DNA of 44,287 nt from Acidimicrobiia bacterium (GCA_015488325.1 WFOA01000133.1:1-44287), one strand, 5' to 3'; counted from the stretch's first letter, positions 23,954 to 32,263 are shown. Notes: generated by a model from the letters alone, not told the origin. Program-made: numbers and translations.

Positions 23954-24027
23954 GCTGGCGTAGCTCAGATGGCCAGAGCAGCTGACTTGTAATCAGCAGG
24001 TCGTGGGTTCGAGTCCCACCGCCAGCT
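23954..24027 (+). tRNA. tRNA-Thr(TGT)
   Basis: Folds as a full cloverleaf: acceptor GCTGGCG with CGCCAGC, D-arm GCTC/GAGC, anticodon stem GCTGA/TCAGC with loop CTTGTAA (anticodon TGT) and T-arm GTGGG-TTCGAGT-CCCAC. The discriminator is T and CCA is not encoded. It reads ACA, a rare codon in this genome. It may be cotranscribed with rlmB. Confidence 0.96.
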
Positions 24028-24065
24028 CCCGAATCGAAATACGTCGTTCGCGGCGTGGACGTCGA

Positions 24066-24071
24066 TAGCCT
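24066..24071 (+). promoter_or_regulatory. Leaderless-type -10 box before the DUF3263 gene
   Basis: TAGCCT, seven bases before the ATG at 24079. This favours the ATG over an in-frame GTG at 24055. Confidence 0.5.
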
Positions 24072-24078
24072 TCCGGCG

Positions 24079-24312
24079 ATGCTCAGCGACTTCGACCGGC
24101 GGATCCTCGACTTCGAACGTTCCTGGTGGCTGTTCGAGGCCTCCAAGGATCGGGCGATCACCGAAGAGCTGGGCGTGTCGTCGGCGGAGTACTACCGGCG
24201 GCTGCGGGAGCTGCTGACGGACCCGGATGCCGACGCCTACGACCCTCTCACGGTTCGGCGGCTGCGACGGATGCAGACGTCGGCCCGGAGTGTTCGCACG
24301 GCCGGGGAGTGA
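24079..24312 (+). CDS. DUF3263 family small protein
   Basis: 77 residues. The sequence LSDFDRRILDFERSWW...EELGVSSAEYYRRLRELL is the DUF3263 signature: a short helical protein with a possible helix-turn-helix around AITEELGVSSAEYYRRL. It ends in a basic stretch RRLRRMQTSARS. No function is established. In Mycobacterium tuberculosis the homologue Rv0430 is directly followed by the VirR (Rv0431) gene, exactly the order here, four bases apart. Inference: a DNA-binding partner or regulator of the envelope protein that follows. Confidence 0.9.
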   Translation: MLSDFDRRILDFERSWWLFEASKDRAITEELGVSSAEYYRRLRELLTDPDADAYDPLTVRRLRRMQTSARSVRTAGE

Positions 24313-24316
24313 GGTC

Positions 24317-24868
24317 ATGCGGGGACGGCATGTGGCCCGTGGATCGTCTCGGTTCCTTCGCGACCTGGGGGTGATGCTGCTGGGCATCGTCGTGGTGGGT
24401 GTGCTCGTTTTCGGCGGCATGTGGGCGTTGGCACGCATCGGGGACGAGCCCCAGGCGGCGAGTTCGACGACCCTGCCGCCGTCCAGTACCGTCGTCTCCC
24501 CGACCTCGACCACGACGACCACCACGACGACCACCACGACGACCACGACCACCCTCGCCACGACCACCACGACCCGTGACGTCGTCCGGAGCCCCTCGGA
24601 GATCACGGTCCTGGTCCTCAACGCCGTCGGGACCCCTGGAGTGGCGGGTCGGCTGACGGAGCGTCTCGCCGAGGTCGGCTACCAGACCTTGGAGCCCGCC
24701 AACTATCAGCCTCGTCTCGACCAGTCGCGAGTCTGGTACCGGCAGGGGTTCGGCGCCGAAGCCTTCGAGATCGCCGCCTGGGTCCCCGACGCCCTGGTCG
24801 AGCTCAACGAGGACATCGAGACCGACGCCGAGATCGTCATCGTGCTCGGTGCCTCCTACCAGGAGTGA
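24317..24868 (+). CDS. VirR-like membrane protein with LytR C-terminal domain
   Basis: 183 residues. A basic cytoplasmic start is followed by one membrane span (about 17-38) and a Thr/Ser/Pro-rich stalk containing 15 consecutive Thr (65-79). The external LytR_C domain (about 95-181) reads ITVLVLNAVGTPGVAGRLTERLAEVGYQ...YRQGFGAEA. The mycobacterial counterpart VirR affects vesicle release and wall remodelling, and LytR_C domains occur on wall-assembly proteins. The poly-Thr stalk is encoded by a 12-base tandem repeat and is probably O-glycosylated or simply an extended spacer (inference). The stop overlaps the next gene's GTG by four bases. Confidence 0.85.
   Translation: MRGRHVARGSSRFLRDLGVMLLGIVVVGVLVFGGMWALARIGDEPQAASSTTLPPSSTVVSPTSTTTTTTTTTTTTTTTLATTTTTRDVVRSPSEITVLVLNAVGTPGVAGRLTERLAEVGYQTLEPANYQPRLDQSRVWYRQGFGAEAFEIAAWVPDALVELNEDIETDAEIVIVLGASYQE
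24509..24544 (+). repeat. 12-base tandem repeat coding for poly-Thr
   Basis: Three perfect copies of ACCACGACGACC, then a partial copy, inside the stalk of the LytR_C protein. The unit is in frame, so length changes would only alter the stalk. Confidence 0.85.
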
Positions 24869-25719
24869 TCTTCGCCCGACCGCCGCGGAGTGCGTGGCCG
24901 CCGGCGGCCTGGCTGATGCTGGGATTTACGGTGGTGGTGGCCACCGTCGCCGTGCTCGCAGGCATCCTGTCGCCGGCCCTCGTCGTCGACCTGGCGTCCC
25001 TTTGGCCGGGCCTGGCGGTGGCCGTGTTGTCGGTCCCGTTCGTGTGGGCCGCCCGGCGGAGGAGCCACCGGATCCAGGCCGTCCCGCCGCTCCTCGTGTT
25101 GACCTGGATCGTCCTCGCCACCGCCGCCCACCTCTCCGGATGGCCGACACTTCCCTCGTCGGCCGCCGAACTGATCGGACCCGAGACGATCCCGGGCTCG
25201 GTGCGCCTGGAGGTCGTCCTAGACGGTCCCCTCGTCGTTCGGGCCGGACCCGACGGGTTCCTGTACCGGGTCCGGTTCCTGCGCTTGGGGGGATCGGTCG
25301 GTCCGCCCCTCGCCCGGGAACAGGTCGACCCCGTCGAGATCCGCATCGAAGAGGCCGGTGACGAACCCTGGTTCCGGTTCGCCGGCTGGCGGGCGGAGCT
25401 GGCTCCCGGCGCCCGGTGGGATCTGCGGCTCGACCCGGGGTCGGGGCGGGCCGAGGTGGACCTGACGGGCCTGCAGGTCGGGGAGGCGGCCCTGGTCGGG
25501 GAAGGGGAGCTTCGGCTGGGTTCAGGTCCGGGGTCGGTGGAGGTTGATGGGGACTACACGGTGACGGTGCCGACCGGGGTGGCGGTCCGCATCGTCGGCT
25601 CTGCCATCGTCCCCGACGACTGGGTCGCCGTCGACGATGGCTGGCAGGCCCCCGTCGAAGGGGAAGGGTGGGTCATCGAGGTCGTCGCCGGCGGCTCCGT
25701 GGCGGTGGTGGCAGGGTGA
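24865..25719 (+). CDS. Membrane protein with external beta-rich domain, function unknown
   Basis: 284 residues from GTG, overlapping the LytR_C gene by four bases. Three hydrophobic segments near 13-35, 39-62 and 74-92 are followed by a polar, beta-strand-rich region (about 105-284) with many Gly/Val/Asp repeats. The C-terminal part (GEAALVGEGELRLGSGPGSVEVDGDYTVTVP and further) resembles the repeating strands of DUF4097/LiaF-type C-terminal domains, which sit on envelope-stress proteins. That likeness is weak and based on pattern only. Coupled expression with the VirR-like protein suggests a shared envelope role. Confidence 0.7.
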   Translation: MIFARPPRSAWPPAAWLMLGFTVVVATVAVLAGILSPALVVDLASLWPGLAVAVLSVPFVWAARRRSHRIQAVPPLLVLTWIVLATAAHLSGWPTLPSSAAELIGPETIPGSVRLEVVLDGPLVVRAGPDGFLYRVRFLRLGGSVGPPLAREQVDPVEIRIEEAGDEPWFRFAGWRAELAPGARWDLRLDPGSGRAEVDLTGLQVGEAALVGEGELRLGSGPGSVEVDGDYTVTVPTGVAVRIVGSAIVPDDWVAVDDGWQAPVEGEGWVIEVVAGGSVAVVAG

Positions 25720-25750
25720 GTACACTCCGGCAGTCCGCGGAGGGTCGAGG

Positions 25751-26977
25751 GTGACCGAACGTCTGCGCCGTACGGCGCTCATCATCTGGAGTGCGATCGG
25801 GGCGGTCGTCCTCGCCGGGGTGTTCATCTGGCTGGCGGCGGAGATCCGCATCATCTGGCTGCCCCTCGTCTTCGCTGGTGGGATCGTCGTGGTCCTGGAG
25901 CCGATCGTCCGGGCGTTGGAGCGCATCCACATCCACCGGGTGATCGGGTCGTTCGTCGCCTACCTGCTCGCGGCGGGGTTCCTCGCGGCGGCGGGTTTTC
26001 TCGTCGTGCCGCCGATCCGGGAGCAGGCGGCCGAGTTCGGAGCGACGGTGCCCGACCTCTACGACCGGACCCTCGAGTTCTTCCAGGAGGTGGGGGCCCG
26101 TCTAGGGATCGACCTGGGTCCGGTTTGGACCTACGAGCGGATCCAGGCCTGGGTCCAAGACCCCGCCAACCGGGAGGCGATCCAATCCCTCATCGGGGGG
26201 TTCGGTTCGGGAGCGGGACGACTGCTGCGCGGCGTCGCCGAAGTCGTGGCCGTCACGGTGCTGGCGCCCATCCTGGCTTTCTACCTGCTGTTGGATCTGC
26301 CACGGACCAAGCGGATGGTCGCCGAGCTGACGCCTGCTCGCCATCGGGCCGAGGTGCAGCACGTGATGGCGGCGGTGGCCAAGGCGGTCGGAGGGTTCGT
26401 ACGGGGTCAGCTCCTGGTTGCGTTCATCGTCGGGGTGCTGTCCAGTGCCGGCCTCTACCTCATCGACATGCCCTTCTGGCTGATCATCGGGATCGCCGCC
26501 GGGGTGCTCAACCTCATCCCCTTCGTCGGACCCGTGGTCGGCGGAGCCTTGGCTCTCGTCGTCGGGGTGTTCGACGGGAACCTGGGCAAAGGGTTGTTGG
26601 CGGTGGGGATCTTCGTCGCCATCCAGCAGCTCGACAACCACGTGATCACCCCGGTCGTCCAGCGGGCTCAGGTCCACCTCTCGCCGCTCGTCATCGTGCT
26701 GGCGCTCATCGTCGGCGGTTCGGAGGCGGGGCTGCTCGGTGTCCTCGTCGCGGTGCCGCTCGTCGCCGTGTTGAGGATCGTCGTCGGACATCTGTGGCGG
26801 ACCCGGGTCCTCGGTGAATCGTGGAAGGAGGCGGAGGAAGCCATGATCGTCGTCCCGGCGGCACCGGAGCGGATCCTGACCCGACGGCGCCGGGACGGCG
26901 GCCAGGCGAAGCTGTTCGACGTCGGCTCGGAGGCCGAAGACGAAGACGCCGACCCGGGCGAACCCGCCGGAGGCTAG
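25751..26977 (+). CDS. AI-2E family transporter (YdiK/PerM-type membrane protein)
   Basis: 408 residues from a GTG with GGAGGG (25739-25744) six bases upstream. TACACT at 25721-25726 is a likely -10 box. About eight membrane segments: two at the N-terminus (8-30, 33-53), one near 67-90, then after a long amphipathic loop the conserved block FVRGQLLVAFIVGVLSS, GVLNLIPFVGPVVGG, QQLDNHVITPVVQ and a final span pair. Members export diverse substrates (AI-2, Na+/H+ exchange and others); substrate cannot be inferred. The hydrophilic acidic C-terminal tail (about 355-408) is longer than in many members. The AlaX gene starts 14 bases later. Confidence 0.9.
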   Translation: MTERLRRTALIIWSAIGAVVLAGVFIWLAAEIRIIWLPLVFAGGIVVVLEPIVRALERIHIHRVIGSFVAYLLAAGFLAAAGFLVVPPIREQAAEFGATVPDLYDRTLEFFQEVGARLGIDLGPVWTYERIQAWVQDPANREAIQSLIGGFGSGAGRLLRGVAEVVAVTVLAPILAFYLLLDLPRTKRMVAELTPARHRAEVQHVMAAVAKAVGGFVRGQLLVAFIVGVLSSAGLYLIDMPFWLIIGIAAGVLNLIPFVGPVVGGALALVVGVFDGNLGKGLLAVGIFVAIQQLDNHVITPVVQRAQVHLSPLVIVLALIVGGSEAGLLGVLVAVPLVAVLRIVVGHLWRTRVLGESWKEAEEAMIVVPAAPERILTRRRRDGGQAKLFDVGSEAEDEDADPGEPAGG

Positions 26978-26991
26978 CCTCTCGCGCCAGC

Positions 26992-27732
26992 ATGTCGGAG
27001 CACGTCGAAGAGATCGCCCCGCGAGACGCCTACGTCGCCGCCGCCGAAGGCACGGTGCTCGAGGTCGTCGAAGACGGCATCGTGCTCGACCGGACTCCCT
27101 TCTATGCCCGAGGCGGAGGCCAGCCCGGCGACGTCGGGGTGATCCGCTGGGACGACGGCGAGATCGAGGTGGTCGACACCGTCCGTCGCCGGGGGGTGGT
27201 CACCCACCTCGTGTCCGGCGACGAACTGCCCCCTCCGGGAACTCCGGTGGAGGCGGTCATCGACTGGGAACGTCGCTACCTCACGATGAGGACCCATACC
27301 GCCCTCCACGCCTTGTCGGGGGTGGTGTACCGGGACTACGGCGCCAAGGTGACCGGCGGGAATATGTCGCCCGGATCGGCCCGGATGGACTTCGAGCTCG
27401 ACGCCATCTCCGCCGAGTTCGGGCGTGAGGTGGAGCGGATCCTCAACGCCGAGCTGGTGAAGGGCTACCCGACCGAGATCCTCTACCTCGCCCGGGAGGA
27501 GGCGCTGGCCGACCCCGACCTCATCCGGACGAAGGTGAACCTCATCCCCGAATGGATCTCCGAGATCAGGGTCGTCGACATCGTGGGTCTCGACCGACAG
27601 GCCGACGGAGGCACCCACGTCCGTTCGACCCTGGAGGTGGGCGAGGTGCGGGTAACCAAGACGGAGAGCAAAGGGCGGGCCAACAAGCGGATCAAGATCG
27701 AGCTCGTCTCCCCGGCACCTCCCGAGCTCTGA
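26992..27732 (+). CDS. AlaX-type alanyl-tRNA editing protein
   Basis: 246 residues. The N-terminal beta-barrel of AlaRS-like editing proteins (FYARGGGQPGDVGVI) leads into the editing core with the zinc pair His102 and His106 in THTALH and the downstream DRQADGGTHV, where His provides another ligand. It corresponds to AlaX-M, the medium form lacking the AlaRS catalytic and C-Ala domains. It hydrolyses Ser (or Gly) misloaded on tRNA-Ala in trans. A TAGCCT box at 26975-26980 lies 11 bases before the ATG. The gene is two bases from the CvpA-CAP gene, so they are likely cotranscribed. Confidence 0.92.
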   Translation: MSEHVEEIAPRDAYVAAAEGTVLEVVEDGIVLDRTPFYARGGGQPGDVGVIRWDDGEIEVVDTVRRRGVVTHLVSGDELPPPGTPVEAVIDWERRYLTMRTHTALHALSGVVYRDYGAKVTGGNMSPGSARMDFELDAISAEFGREVERILNAELVKGYPTEILYLAREEALADPDLIRTKVNLIPEWISEIRVVDIVGLDRQADGGTHVRSTLEVGEVRVTKTESKGRANKRIKIELVSPAPPEL

Positions 27733-27734
27733 CG

Positions 27735-28697
27735 ATGATCGATTTCCTGCTCGGTCTCTACCTGGCCGGTCTCGCCATTCGGGGATGGGTGCGAGGTTTC
27801 GTCCGGGAGCTGTTCGACCTGGCGGGCCTCGTCGTCGGGTTGGTCGTGTCGTTCCGTCTGAGTGCACCCGTCGGCGACTTCCTCTCCGAGGCGTTCGGGG
27901 TGACCCCCGAATGGGCGCGGATCGGGGCGGGGATCGCGTTGTTCATCGTCGTCGGGGTGGTGTTGGCGATCGGGGCGGGCGCCTTGACGAAGGTGATGAG
28001 GCTCCCCGGCCTCAACCTCGCCAACCGGTTGTTCGGGGCGGCGTTCGCCCTCGGGTGGGGGGTCCTGCTCGTCGTCCTGTTGGTGTCGCTCCTCCGGGCC
28101 CTGCCGATGCCTCCGGTCGTGGACGAAGCCCTCGACGACTCGGTGGTGGCCACCAACCTCACCCGCGGCCCGGCCGGATCGCTGTTCGACCGGCTGGTGG
28201 GCGACGACGTGCTCACCGCGTTGGGGGACCTTCGCGACGTGCTGGGTTCGAAGCGGCTGCTGCTCGAAGGCGACCAGAGGGTGGAGCTCACCGCCGTCGA
28301 CCCGGCATCCCTCGAAGTCGACGAAGACGCGGCTCGGCTGGTGTTCGGGCTCCTCAACGAGACCCGGGCCGAGGAGGGGGTCGCTCCGCTGGCGTGGTCG
28401 GACGGGCTCGCCGGGGTGGCGCTGGGGCATGCCCGTGAGATGTATGAGCGCGGGTATGTGTCCCATCTGTCGCCGGTGACCGGGCGGGTGGAGGACCGGG
28501 TGGCGGCGGCGGGGATTCGACTCGCCCGGCTCGGGGAGAACCTCGCGTTGGCGGCGTCGGCGCGCGCCGTGCACGACGGGTTGGCTTCGTCTCCGGGACA
28601 TCGGGCCAACATGGTGAATCCGGCGTTCGACCGGGTGGGTATCGCCGCGGTGCGGGGACCCCTCGGGGTGATGGTGGTGGAGGTGTTCGGTGGCTGA
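27735..28697 (+). CDS. CvpA-like membrane domain fused to a CAP (SCP/PR1) domain
   Basis: 320 residues. The N-terminal part (about 1-125) is a CvpA-type module: four hydrophobic segments with IRGWVRGFVRELFDLAGLVVG and LPGLNLANRLFGAAFALGWG. A linker (125-195) leads to a CAP/SCP domain (about 200-318) with LLNETRAEEGVAPLAW, His232 and Glu235 in GHAREM, His244, the GEN motif (267-269) and SPGHRANMVNPAF with His289. CAP domains of bacteria are extracellular and of uncertain chemistry. Mycobacterial MarP has a CvpA-like membrane part joined to a periplasmic protease, so this is the same architecture with another output. Inference: an envelope sensor or wall-active protein. Confidence 0.85.
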   Translation: MIDFLLGLYLAGLAIRGWVRGFVRELFDLAGLVVGLVVSFRLSAPVGDFLSEAFGVTPEWARIGAGIALFIVVGVVLAIGAGALTKVMRLPGLNLANRLFGAAFALGWGVLLVVLLVSLLRALPMPPVVDEALDDSVVATNLTRGPAGSLFDRLVGDDVLTALGDLRDVLGSKRLLLEGDQRVELTAVDPASLEVDEDAARLVFGLLNETRAEEGVAPLAWSDGLAGVALGHAREMYERGYVSHLSPVTGRVEDRVAAAGIRLARLGENLALAASARAVHDGLASSPGHRANMVNPAFDRVGIAAVRGPLGVMVVEVFGG

Positions 28698-28706
28698 GGA
28701 GGTGCC

Positions 28707-29519
28707 ATGGGTGCGTACGACCTGACCGCCTTCGCGGGGATGCGAGGCCTGACGATGAACGTGGCGGTAGCCGGTCGGGGGCCGGTCGCCGTGGCAGTCC
28801 ACGGATTCCCCCTCGATCACCGGATGTGGGCCGATCAGCTCGGTGTCGTGTCGGGCCGGCGTCTCCTGGCACCGGACCTGCGGGGCAGCGGCGGGACCCC
28901 GTGGGTGGGTGACCCGGTGCACACGATGGAGCTCCTCGCCGACGACGTCGCGTCGGTGATCCGGTCGGCGGCTCCCGACGGCGCCGACGTGGTGGGCCTC
29001 TCCATGGGCGGGTACGTGTCGCTGGCCTTGGCGGAACGTCACCCGGAGCTGGTTCGCAGCCTGGTCCTCTGCGACACCCGGTCACGTCCCGACACCCCCG
29101 AGGCCCGTGCCCGACGGGATGCGACCATCGACGAGGTGGTCTCCCGGGGCCGCGAAGCCCTCGCAGACACCCTGGTGGGGGTGTTGGTGGCTTCCGACGC
29201 CGACCCGCTGGTGCGTGCCCGGCTCCGAACCATGATCGAGGGGACACCGACCGAGTCGATCGTCGCGTTCTCGAGGGGGATGCGTGACCGCCCGGACCGC
29301 ACCGCCGTGCTGGCGGGCCTCGAGGTGCCTGTGCTGGTGGTGGTCGGAGAACACGACGCGTTGGTGCCCGTGTCGGAGGCGGAAGAGATGGCGGCGGTCG
29401 CCGGGGCCCGGCTGGAGGTGGTCCCGGGGGTGGGGCACATGCCTCCGATGGAGGCCCCGGAGGTCTTCAACCGTCTGCTGGAACGTTTCTGGCGAGACGA
29501 GGTTCCCGCCGTTCGGTGA
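28707..29519 (+). CDS. Alpha/beta hydrolase
   Basis: 270 residues, ATG behind GAGGAGGT (28696-28703). Canonical fold landmarks are the oxyanion HGFPLDHRMW, the nucleophile elbow GLSMGGY (Ser99), the acid in VVVGEHDALVP and the catalytic His in GVGHMPPMEAPE near the C-terminus. The cap region is short. The family includes esterases, lactonases and haloperoxidase-like enzymes; the substrate is unknown. It may be cotranscribed with the CvpA-CAP gene nine bases upstream. Its last 53 bases overlap the end of the EamA gene on the other strand. Confidence 0.88.
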   Translation: MGAYDLTAFAGMRGLTMNVAVAGRGPVAVAVHGFPLDHRMWADQLGVVSGRRLLAPDLRGSGGTPWVGDPVHTMELLADDVASVIRSAAPDGADVVGLSMGGYVSLALAERHPELVRSLVLCDTRSRPDTPEARARRDATIDEVVSRGREALADTLVGVLVASDADPLVRARLRTMIEGTPTESIVAFSRGMRDRPDRTAVLAGLEVPVLVVVGEHDALVPVSEAEEMAAVAGARLEVVPGVGHMPPMEAPEVFNRLLERFWRDEVPAVR

Positions 29520-30384
29520 CCACGGCGGCGATCCCGGCCAGAACGAGGAGCACCCCGGCCGCCTGGACGGCCGACACACGTTCGGCGAACAGCATCGCCC
29601 CCCACATCATCGTCAGCACCGGCTGGGCGAGGATGAGAAAAGACGTCTCTCGGGCGGGGAGGCGGGGCAGGGCGTACCCGATGAGCAACCATCCGACGAT
29701 CTGGGTCCCCACCGCCAGCAGGAGGAGCCAGCCGTGGGCGGGCCACGACGGGCGAGGGTCGAAGGCGAGGACGGGGAGCGCCACACCGGCGACGAGGGAC
29801 CCGACGAGGGCCCCGGCGGTGGCGTCGAGGAGGGGTCCGAGGGCGGGGGCGAGGCTTCGGTTGGAGCGGCGGTAGGCGAGGAGGAACACGCCGTAGAAGA
29901 CGGCGGCGGTGATCCCGAGCACCACGCCGAGCACCGGCCGGTCCCCGAAGGTGCCCGATCGTCCGAGTCCGGTGACCAGCGCCACCCCGGCCAGGACCAC
30001 CGGCAGGGCGGCCAGGGAGCGACGGCTGGGGCGTTCGCCGAAGAGCGCCCACGCCGCCAGGGTGACCACGACGACCTGGACGTTGGCGAGGAGGGTGGCG
30101 AGACCGGCGCCGATCCACTGGATGGAGGCGTGCCAGGCGACCAGGTCGGCGGCGAGGGCCAGGCCCGATCCGAAGGCGATGAACCGGGCCCGAGCGGGTC
30201 GGCGGTCGCGTCGCCGCACCGTCAGCCACGCAGCCCAGAGGAGGGGAAGGGCGTAGGCGGACCGGAACACGGCGGCGGTGACTGGGCTGACCGCGGCGAA
30301 GCGGACGTGGATGGCGGAGAAGGAGATGGCCAACGCGCCGAGCAGGGCCGCCGCCAGGTTTCGGCCGTGACCGTCGGCGGTCAT
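29467..30384 (-). CDS. EamA/DMT family exporter
   Basis: 305 residues from an ATG overlapping the WS/DGAT stop by four bases (ATGA). Ten hydrophobic segments are arranged as two EamA repeats; repeat 1 has FRSAYALPLLWAAWL and LATLLANVQVVVVTLAAW, and repeat 2 has PARETSFLILAQPVLTMMWGAMLFAE. Members of the drug/metabolite transporter superfamily export amino acids, metabolites or drugs; the substrate is not predictable. The gene is translationally coupled to the WS/DGAT gene, which may mean shared regulation only. Its end overlaps the hydrolase gene tail to tail by 53 bases, an unusually long antisense overlap. Confidence 0.9.
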   Translation of the reverse strand: MTADGHGRNLAAALLGALAISFSAIHVRFAAVSPVTAAVFRSAYALPLLWAAWLTVRRRDRRPARARFIAFGSGLALAADLVAWHASIQWIGAGLATLLANVQVVVVTLAAWALFGERPSRRSLAALPVVLAGVALVTGLGRSGTFGDRPVLGVVLGITAAVFYGVFLLAYRRSNRSLAPALGPLLDATAGALVGSLVAGVALPVLAFDPRPSWPAHGWLLLLAVGTQIVGWLLIGYALPRLPARETSFLILAQPVLTMMWGAMLFAERVSAVQAAGVLLVLAGIAAVVTERREPRLARNVPADG

Positions 30385-31805
30385 CGGGTACGTTCGGCGG
30401 CGGCGCGTAACGCGTCGAAGCTGCGGTGGATGGCGGCGACGAACTCGGCGCTGTCGGGCAGGGTGTCCCAGTCGGCGTGGATGCCCCAATGCATCACACC
30501 GTTGTAGCTGAACAGGGCCACGCCGACTCCATGCTGGGCCCACAGCGGCACGATCGGGTAGTTGGCCAGCATCGTGGCGCCCAGCAGATACATGGGGAAC
30601 TGGGGTCCGGGCACGTTGGTGACGGTCATGTTGAAGGGTCGGACCACGTGGCCGGCGAGGCGGCTGGCGAGGGAGAGGATGGTGAGGGGTGTCCCTCGGC
30701 TCAGCTCCACCAGGGTGGCGGCGCCGAGGGCGTGGTCTTCGGCTTTGAGGCGTCGCGTCTCCTCGGAGATGATCCGCAGCCGCTTCGCCGGGTCGGGTTC
30801 GTCGAGGGGGAGGCGGACCAGCCACATCGCCACCTGGTTTCCGAGGGTTCCCCGCTGTTCGGGCCGGCGGACGCTGACCGGTGCCATCACCCGGAAGTCG
30901 ATGCCGTCGACGTCGAACCCGCGGTGCTCGGTGAGGAAGTCCCGGACCGCCCCGGCGACGGTGGCGAGGACGACGTCGTTGACCGTCCCCCCGAGGGCGT
31001 CCTTCACCGCTTTCGTGGCGTCGAGGGGGATGTCGGTCCAGTCGAAACGTCGGTTGGGCCCGATATCGGGGTTGAGGGGGGTGCGGGCGGCCGGGGAGAG
31101 CCAACCCGACCGGAGGGAATGGATGGCGGCGCCGAGGCGACGGAGGATCGACTCGCCGATCTCTTTGCCGTGTTCCACCGGATCGGTGAGGGAGGTGAGA
31201 TGGTCGACCACGCGCCGGGCCGCCTTGGCGATCTCGGCGACGGCGAGCTGGGTACCGGACGGTGCCGGACGGGGATCCCACGGCTCGGGGGATTCGGGCT
31301 CGGTGTCCGGTGTCACGTCGAGCAGGATCGTGGTGAGATCCACCCCGGAGATCCCATCGATCATGCAATGGTGGATCTTGGCGATGAGGGCGAACCGATT
31401 CCCTTCGAGTCCTTCGACCACCCAGAGCTCCCACAGGGGACGGGCGCGGTCGAGGGGCTGGGAGACGATCCGGCCGGCGAGGGCTTTCAGCTGGGTGTCG
31501 CTCCCGGGGCGGGGCAGGCTCGTGTGTCGCACGTGGTAGTCGAGGTCGAAGTGGGCGTCGTCGATCCACACCGGAGCCCGGTTGAGGGGCATGTGGGCGA
31601 GGCGCTGGCGGTAGCGGGGGACGTACTTCAGCTTGGCGGCGATGTGGGATTTGATCGTGTCGATCGCGATCCCCCCCTCGGGTCGGACCAGGGGCCCGGC
31701 GTCGAAGACGACGACTCCGGCCACGTGCATGTGGGTGTTCGGGGTCTCCAACGCCAGGAACGAGGCGTCGAGGTAGGAGAGGGGCTCGTAGAAGGGTTCG
31801 GCCAT
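30381..31805 (-). CDS. Wax ester synthase/diacylglycerol acyltransferase (WS/DGAT)
   Basis: 474 residues. The catalytic HHxxxDG motif is HHCMIDG (145-151); the PLW motif is ARPLWELW (121-128). The C-terminal domain contains NDVVLATVAGAVRDFL, MAPVSVRR and NVPGPQFPMYLLG, all standard for the family. The enzyme esterifies acyl-CoA to diacylglycerol or fatty alcohol, forming storage lipids at the membrane surface, common in mycobacteria and Acidimicrobiia. TAACCT on the minus strand (31814-31819) ends eight bases before the ATG, indicating a leaderless mRNA. The downstream EamA gene is coupled. Confidence 0.94.
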   Translation of the reverse strand: MAEPFYEPLSYLDASFLALETPNTHMHVAGVVVFDAGPLVRPEGGIAIDTIKSHIAAKLKYVPRYRQRLAHMPLNRAPVWIDDAHFDLDYHVRHTSLPRPGSDTQLKALAGRIVSQPLDRARPLWELWVVEGLEGNRFALIAKIHHCMIDGISGVDLTTILLDVTPDTEPESPEPWDPRPAPSGTQLAVAEIAKAARRVVDHLTSLTDPVEHGKEIGESILRRLGAAIHSLRSGWLSPAARTPLNPDIGPNRRFDWTDIPLDATKAVKDALGGTVNDVVLATVAGAVRDFLTEHRGFDVDGIDFRVMAPVSVRRPEQRGTLGNQVAMWLVRLPLDEPDPAKRLRIISEETRRLKAEDHALGAATLVELSRGTPLTILSLASRLAGHVVRPFNMTVTNVPGPQFPMYLLGATMLANYPIVPLWAQHGVGVALFSYNGVMHWGIHADWDTLPDSAEFVAAIHRSFDALRAAAERTR

Positions 31806-31813
31806 GATGTCCG

Positions 31814-31819
31814 AGGTTA
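31814..31819 (-). promoter_or_regulatory. Leaderless-type -10 box before WS/DGAT
   Basis: TAACCT on the minus strand, eight bases before the ATG at 31805. It lies just downstream of the tRNA-Arg 3' end. Confidence 0.45.
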
Positions 31820-31838
31820 GGGGGAGGTGTGGGCGTTG

Positions 31839-31911
31839 CGCCCGCGGCAGGATTCGAACCTGCGACCTACTGCTTAGGAGGCAGTTGCTCTATCCCCTGA
31901 GCTACACGGGC
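31839..31911 (-). tRNA. tRNA-Arg(CCT)
   Basis: Minus-strand cloverleaf: acceptor GCCCGTG with CGCGGGC (one T-G pair), D-arm GCTC/GAGC, anticodon stem ACTGC/GCAGT with loop CTCCTAA (anticodon CCT) and T-arm GCAGG-TTCGAAT-CCTGC. CCA is not encoded. It reads AGG. A TAGTCT box on the minus strand (31924-31929) could promote it. Confidence 0.95.
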
Positions 31912-31936
31912 TGGACACCCTCCAGACTACCGGCCT

Positions 31937-32263
31937 TCAGACCGTCCCTCCGACGCGGACACTCAGACACCGCAGACACAGGTGGTGGTCGACCTTCTCC
32001 CGGCAACCCACTGGACGCCCCTCTGCATCCATGGGGATGAGGACCCCGGGGTCGTCGGTGCCGCACCGACACCGGGCGGCCGGTTCGGGAGCGGAGGCTC
32101 GGCACAGTCGGCAGCGGACGTGCAGGGTGCCTGCCGAGATGTCTCTCCACCCGAAGTCGCCGACCGGACGGATCTCACCGCATTCCGGACAGAACGCAGT
32201 GACTCGGAGGCGGCCCATGGCTCTGTCATCGGCCCGGGAGGCTTCGAAACTTGAATCGGTCAC
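31937..32263 (-). CDS. Small cysteine-rich (zinc finger) protein, unknown function
   Basis: 108 residues from a GTG that overlaps the hydrolase stop by four bases; an ATG at residue 16 is an alternative. Nine cysteines in pairs, Cys25/28, 51/54, 65/67, 96/99 plus Cys87, with a nearby HH, suggest two zinc sites. No similarity to a known domain is recognised. Coupling to the hydrolase gene and the regular spacing of the pairs support a real gene. It ends 26 bases before tRNA-Arg. Confidence 0.6.
   Translation of the reverse strand: MTDSSFEASRADDRAMGRLRVTAFCPECGEIRPVGDFGWRDISAGTLHVRCRLCRASAPEPAARCRCGTDDPGVLIPMDAEGRPVGCREKVDHHLCLRCLSVRVGGTV

Noticed and set aside
24509-24544. Short tandem repeat as a CRISPR array or phase-variation tract
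   Set aside because: There are no spacers, and the 12-base unit stays in frame and encodes poly-Thr, so it is a coding stalk, not an array or frame switch.
29467-31569. A 700-codon frame that would fuse extra sequence to the EamA gene
   Set aside because: The upstream 395 codons are the wrong frame of WS/DGAT. The ATG at 30384 is coupled to the WS/DGAT stop.
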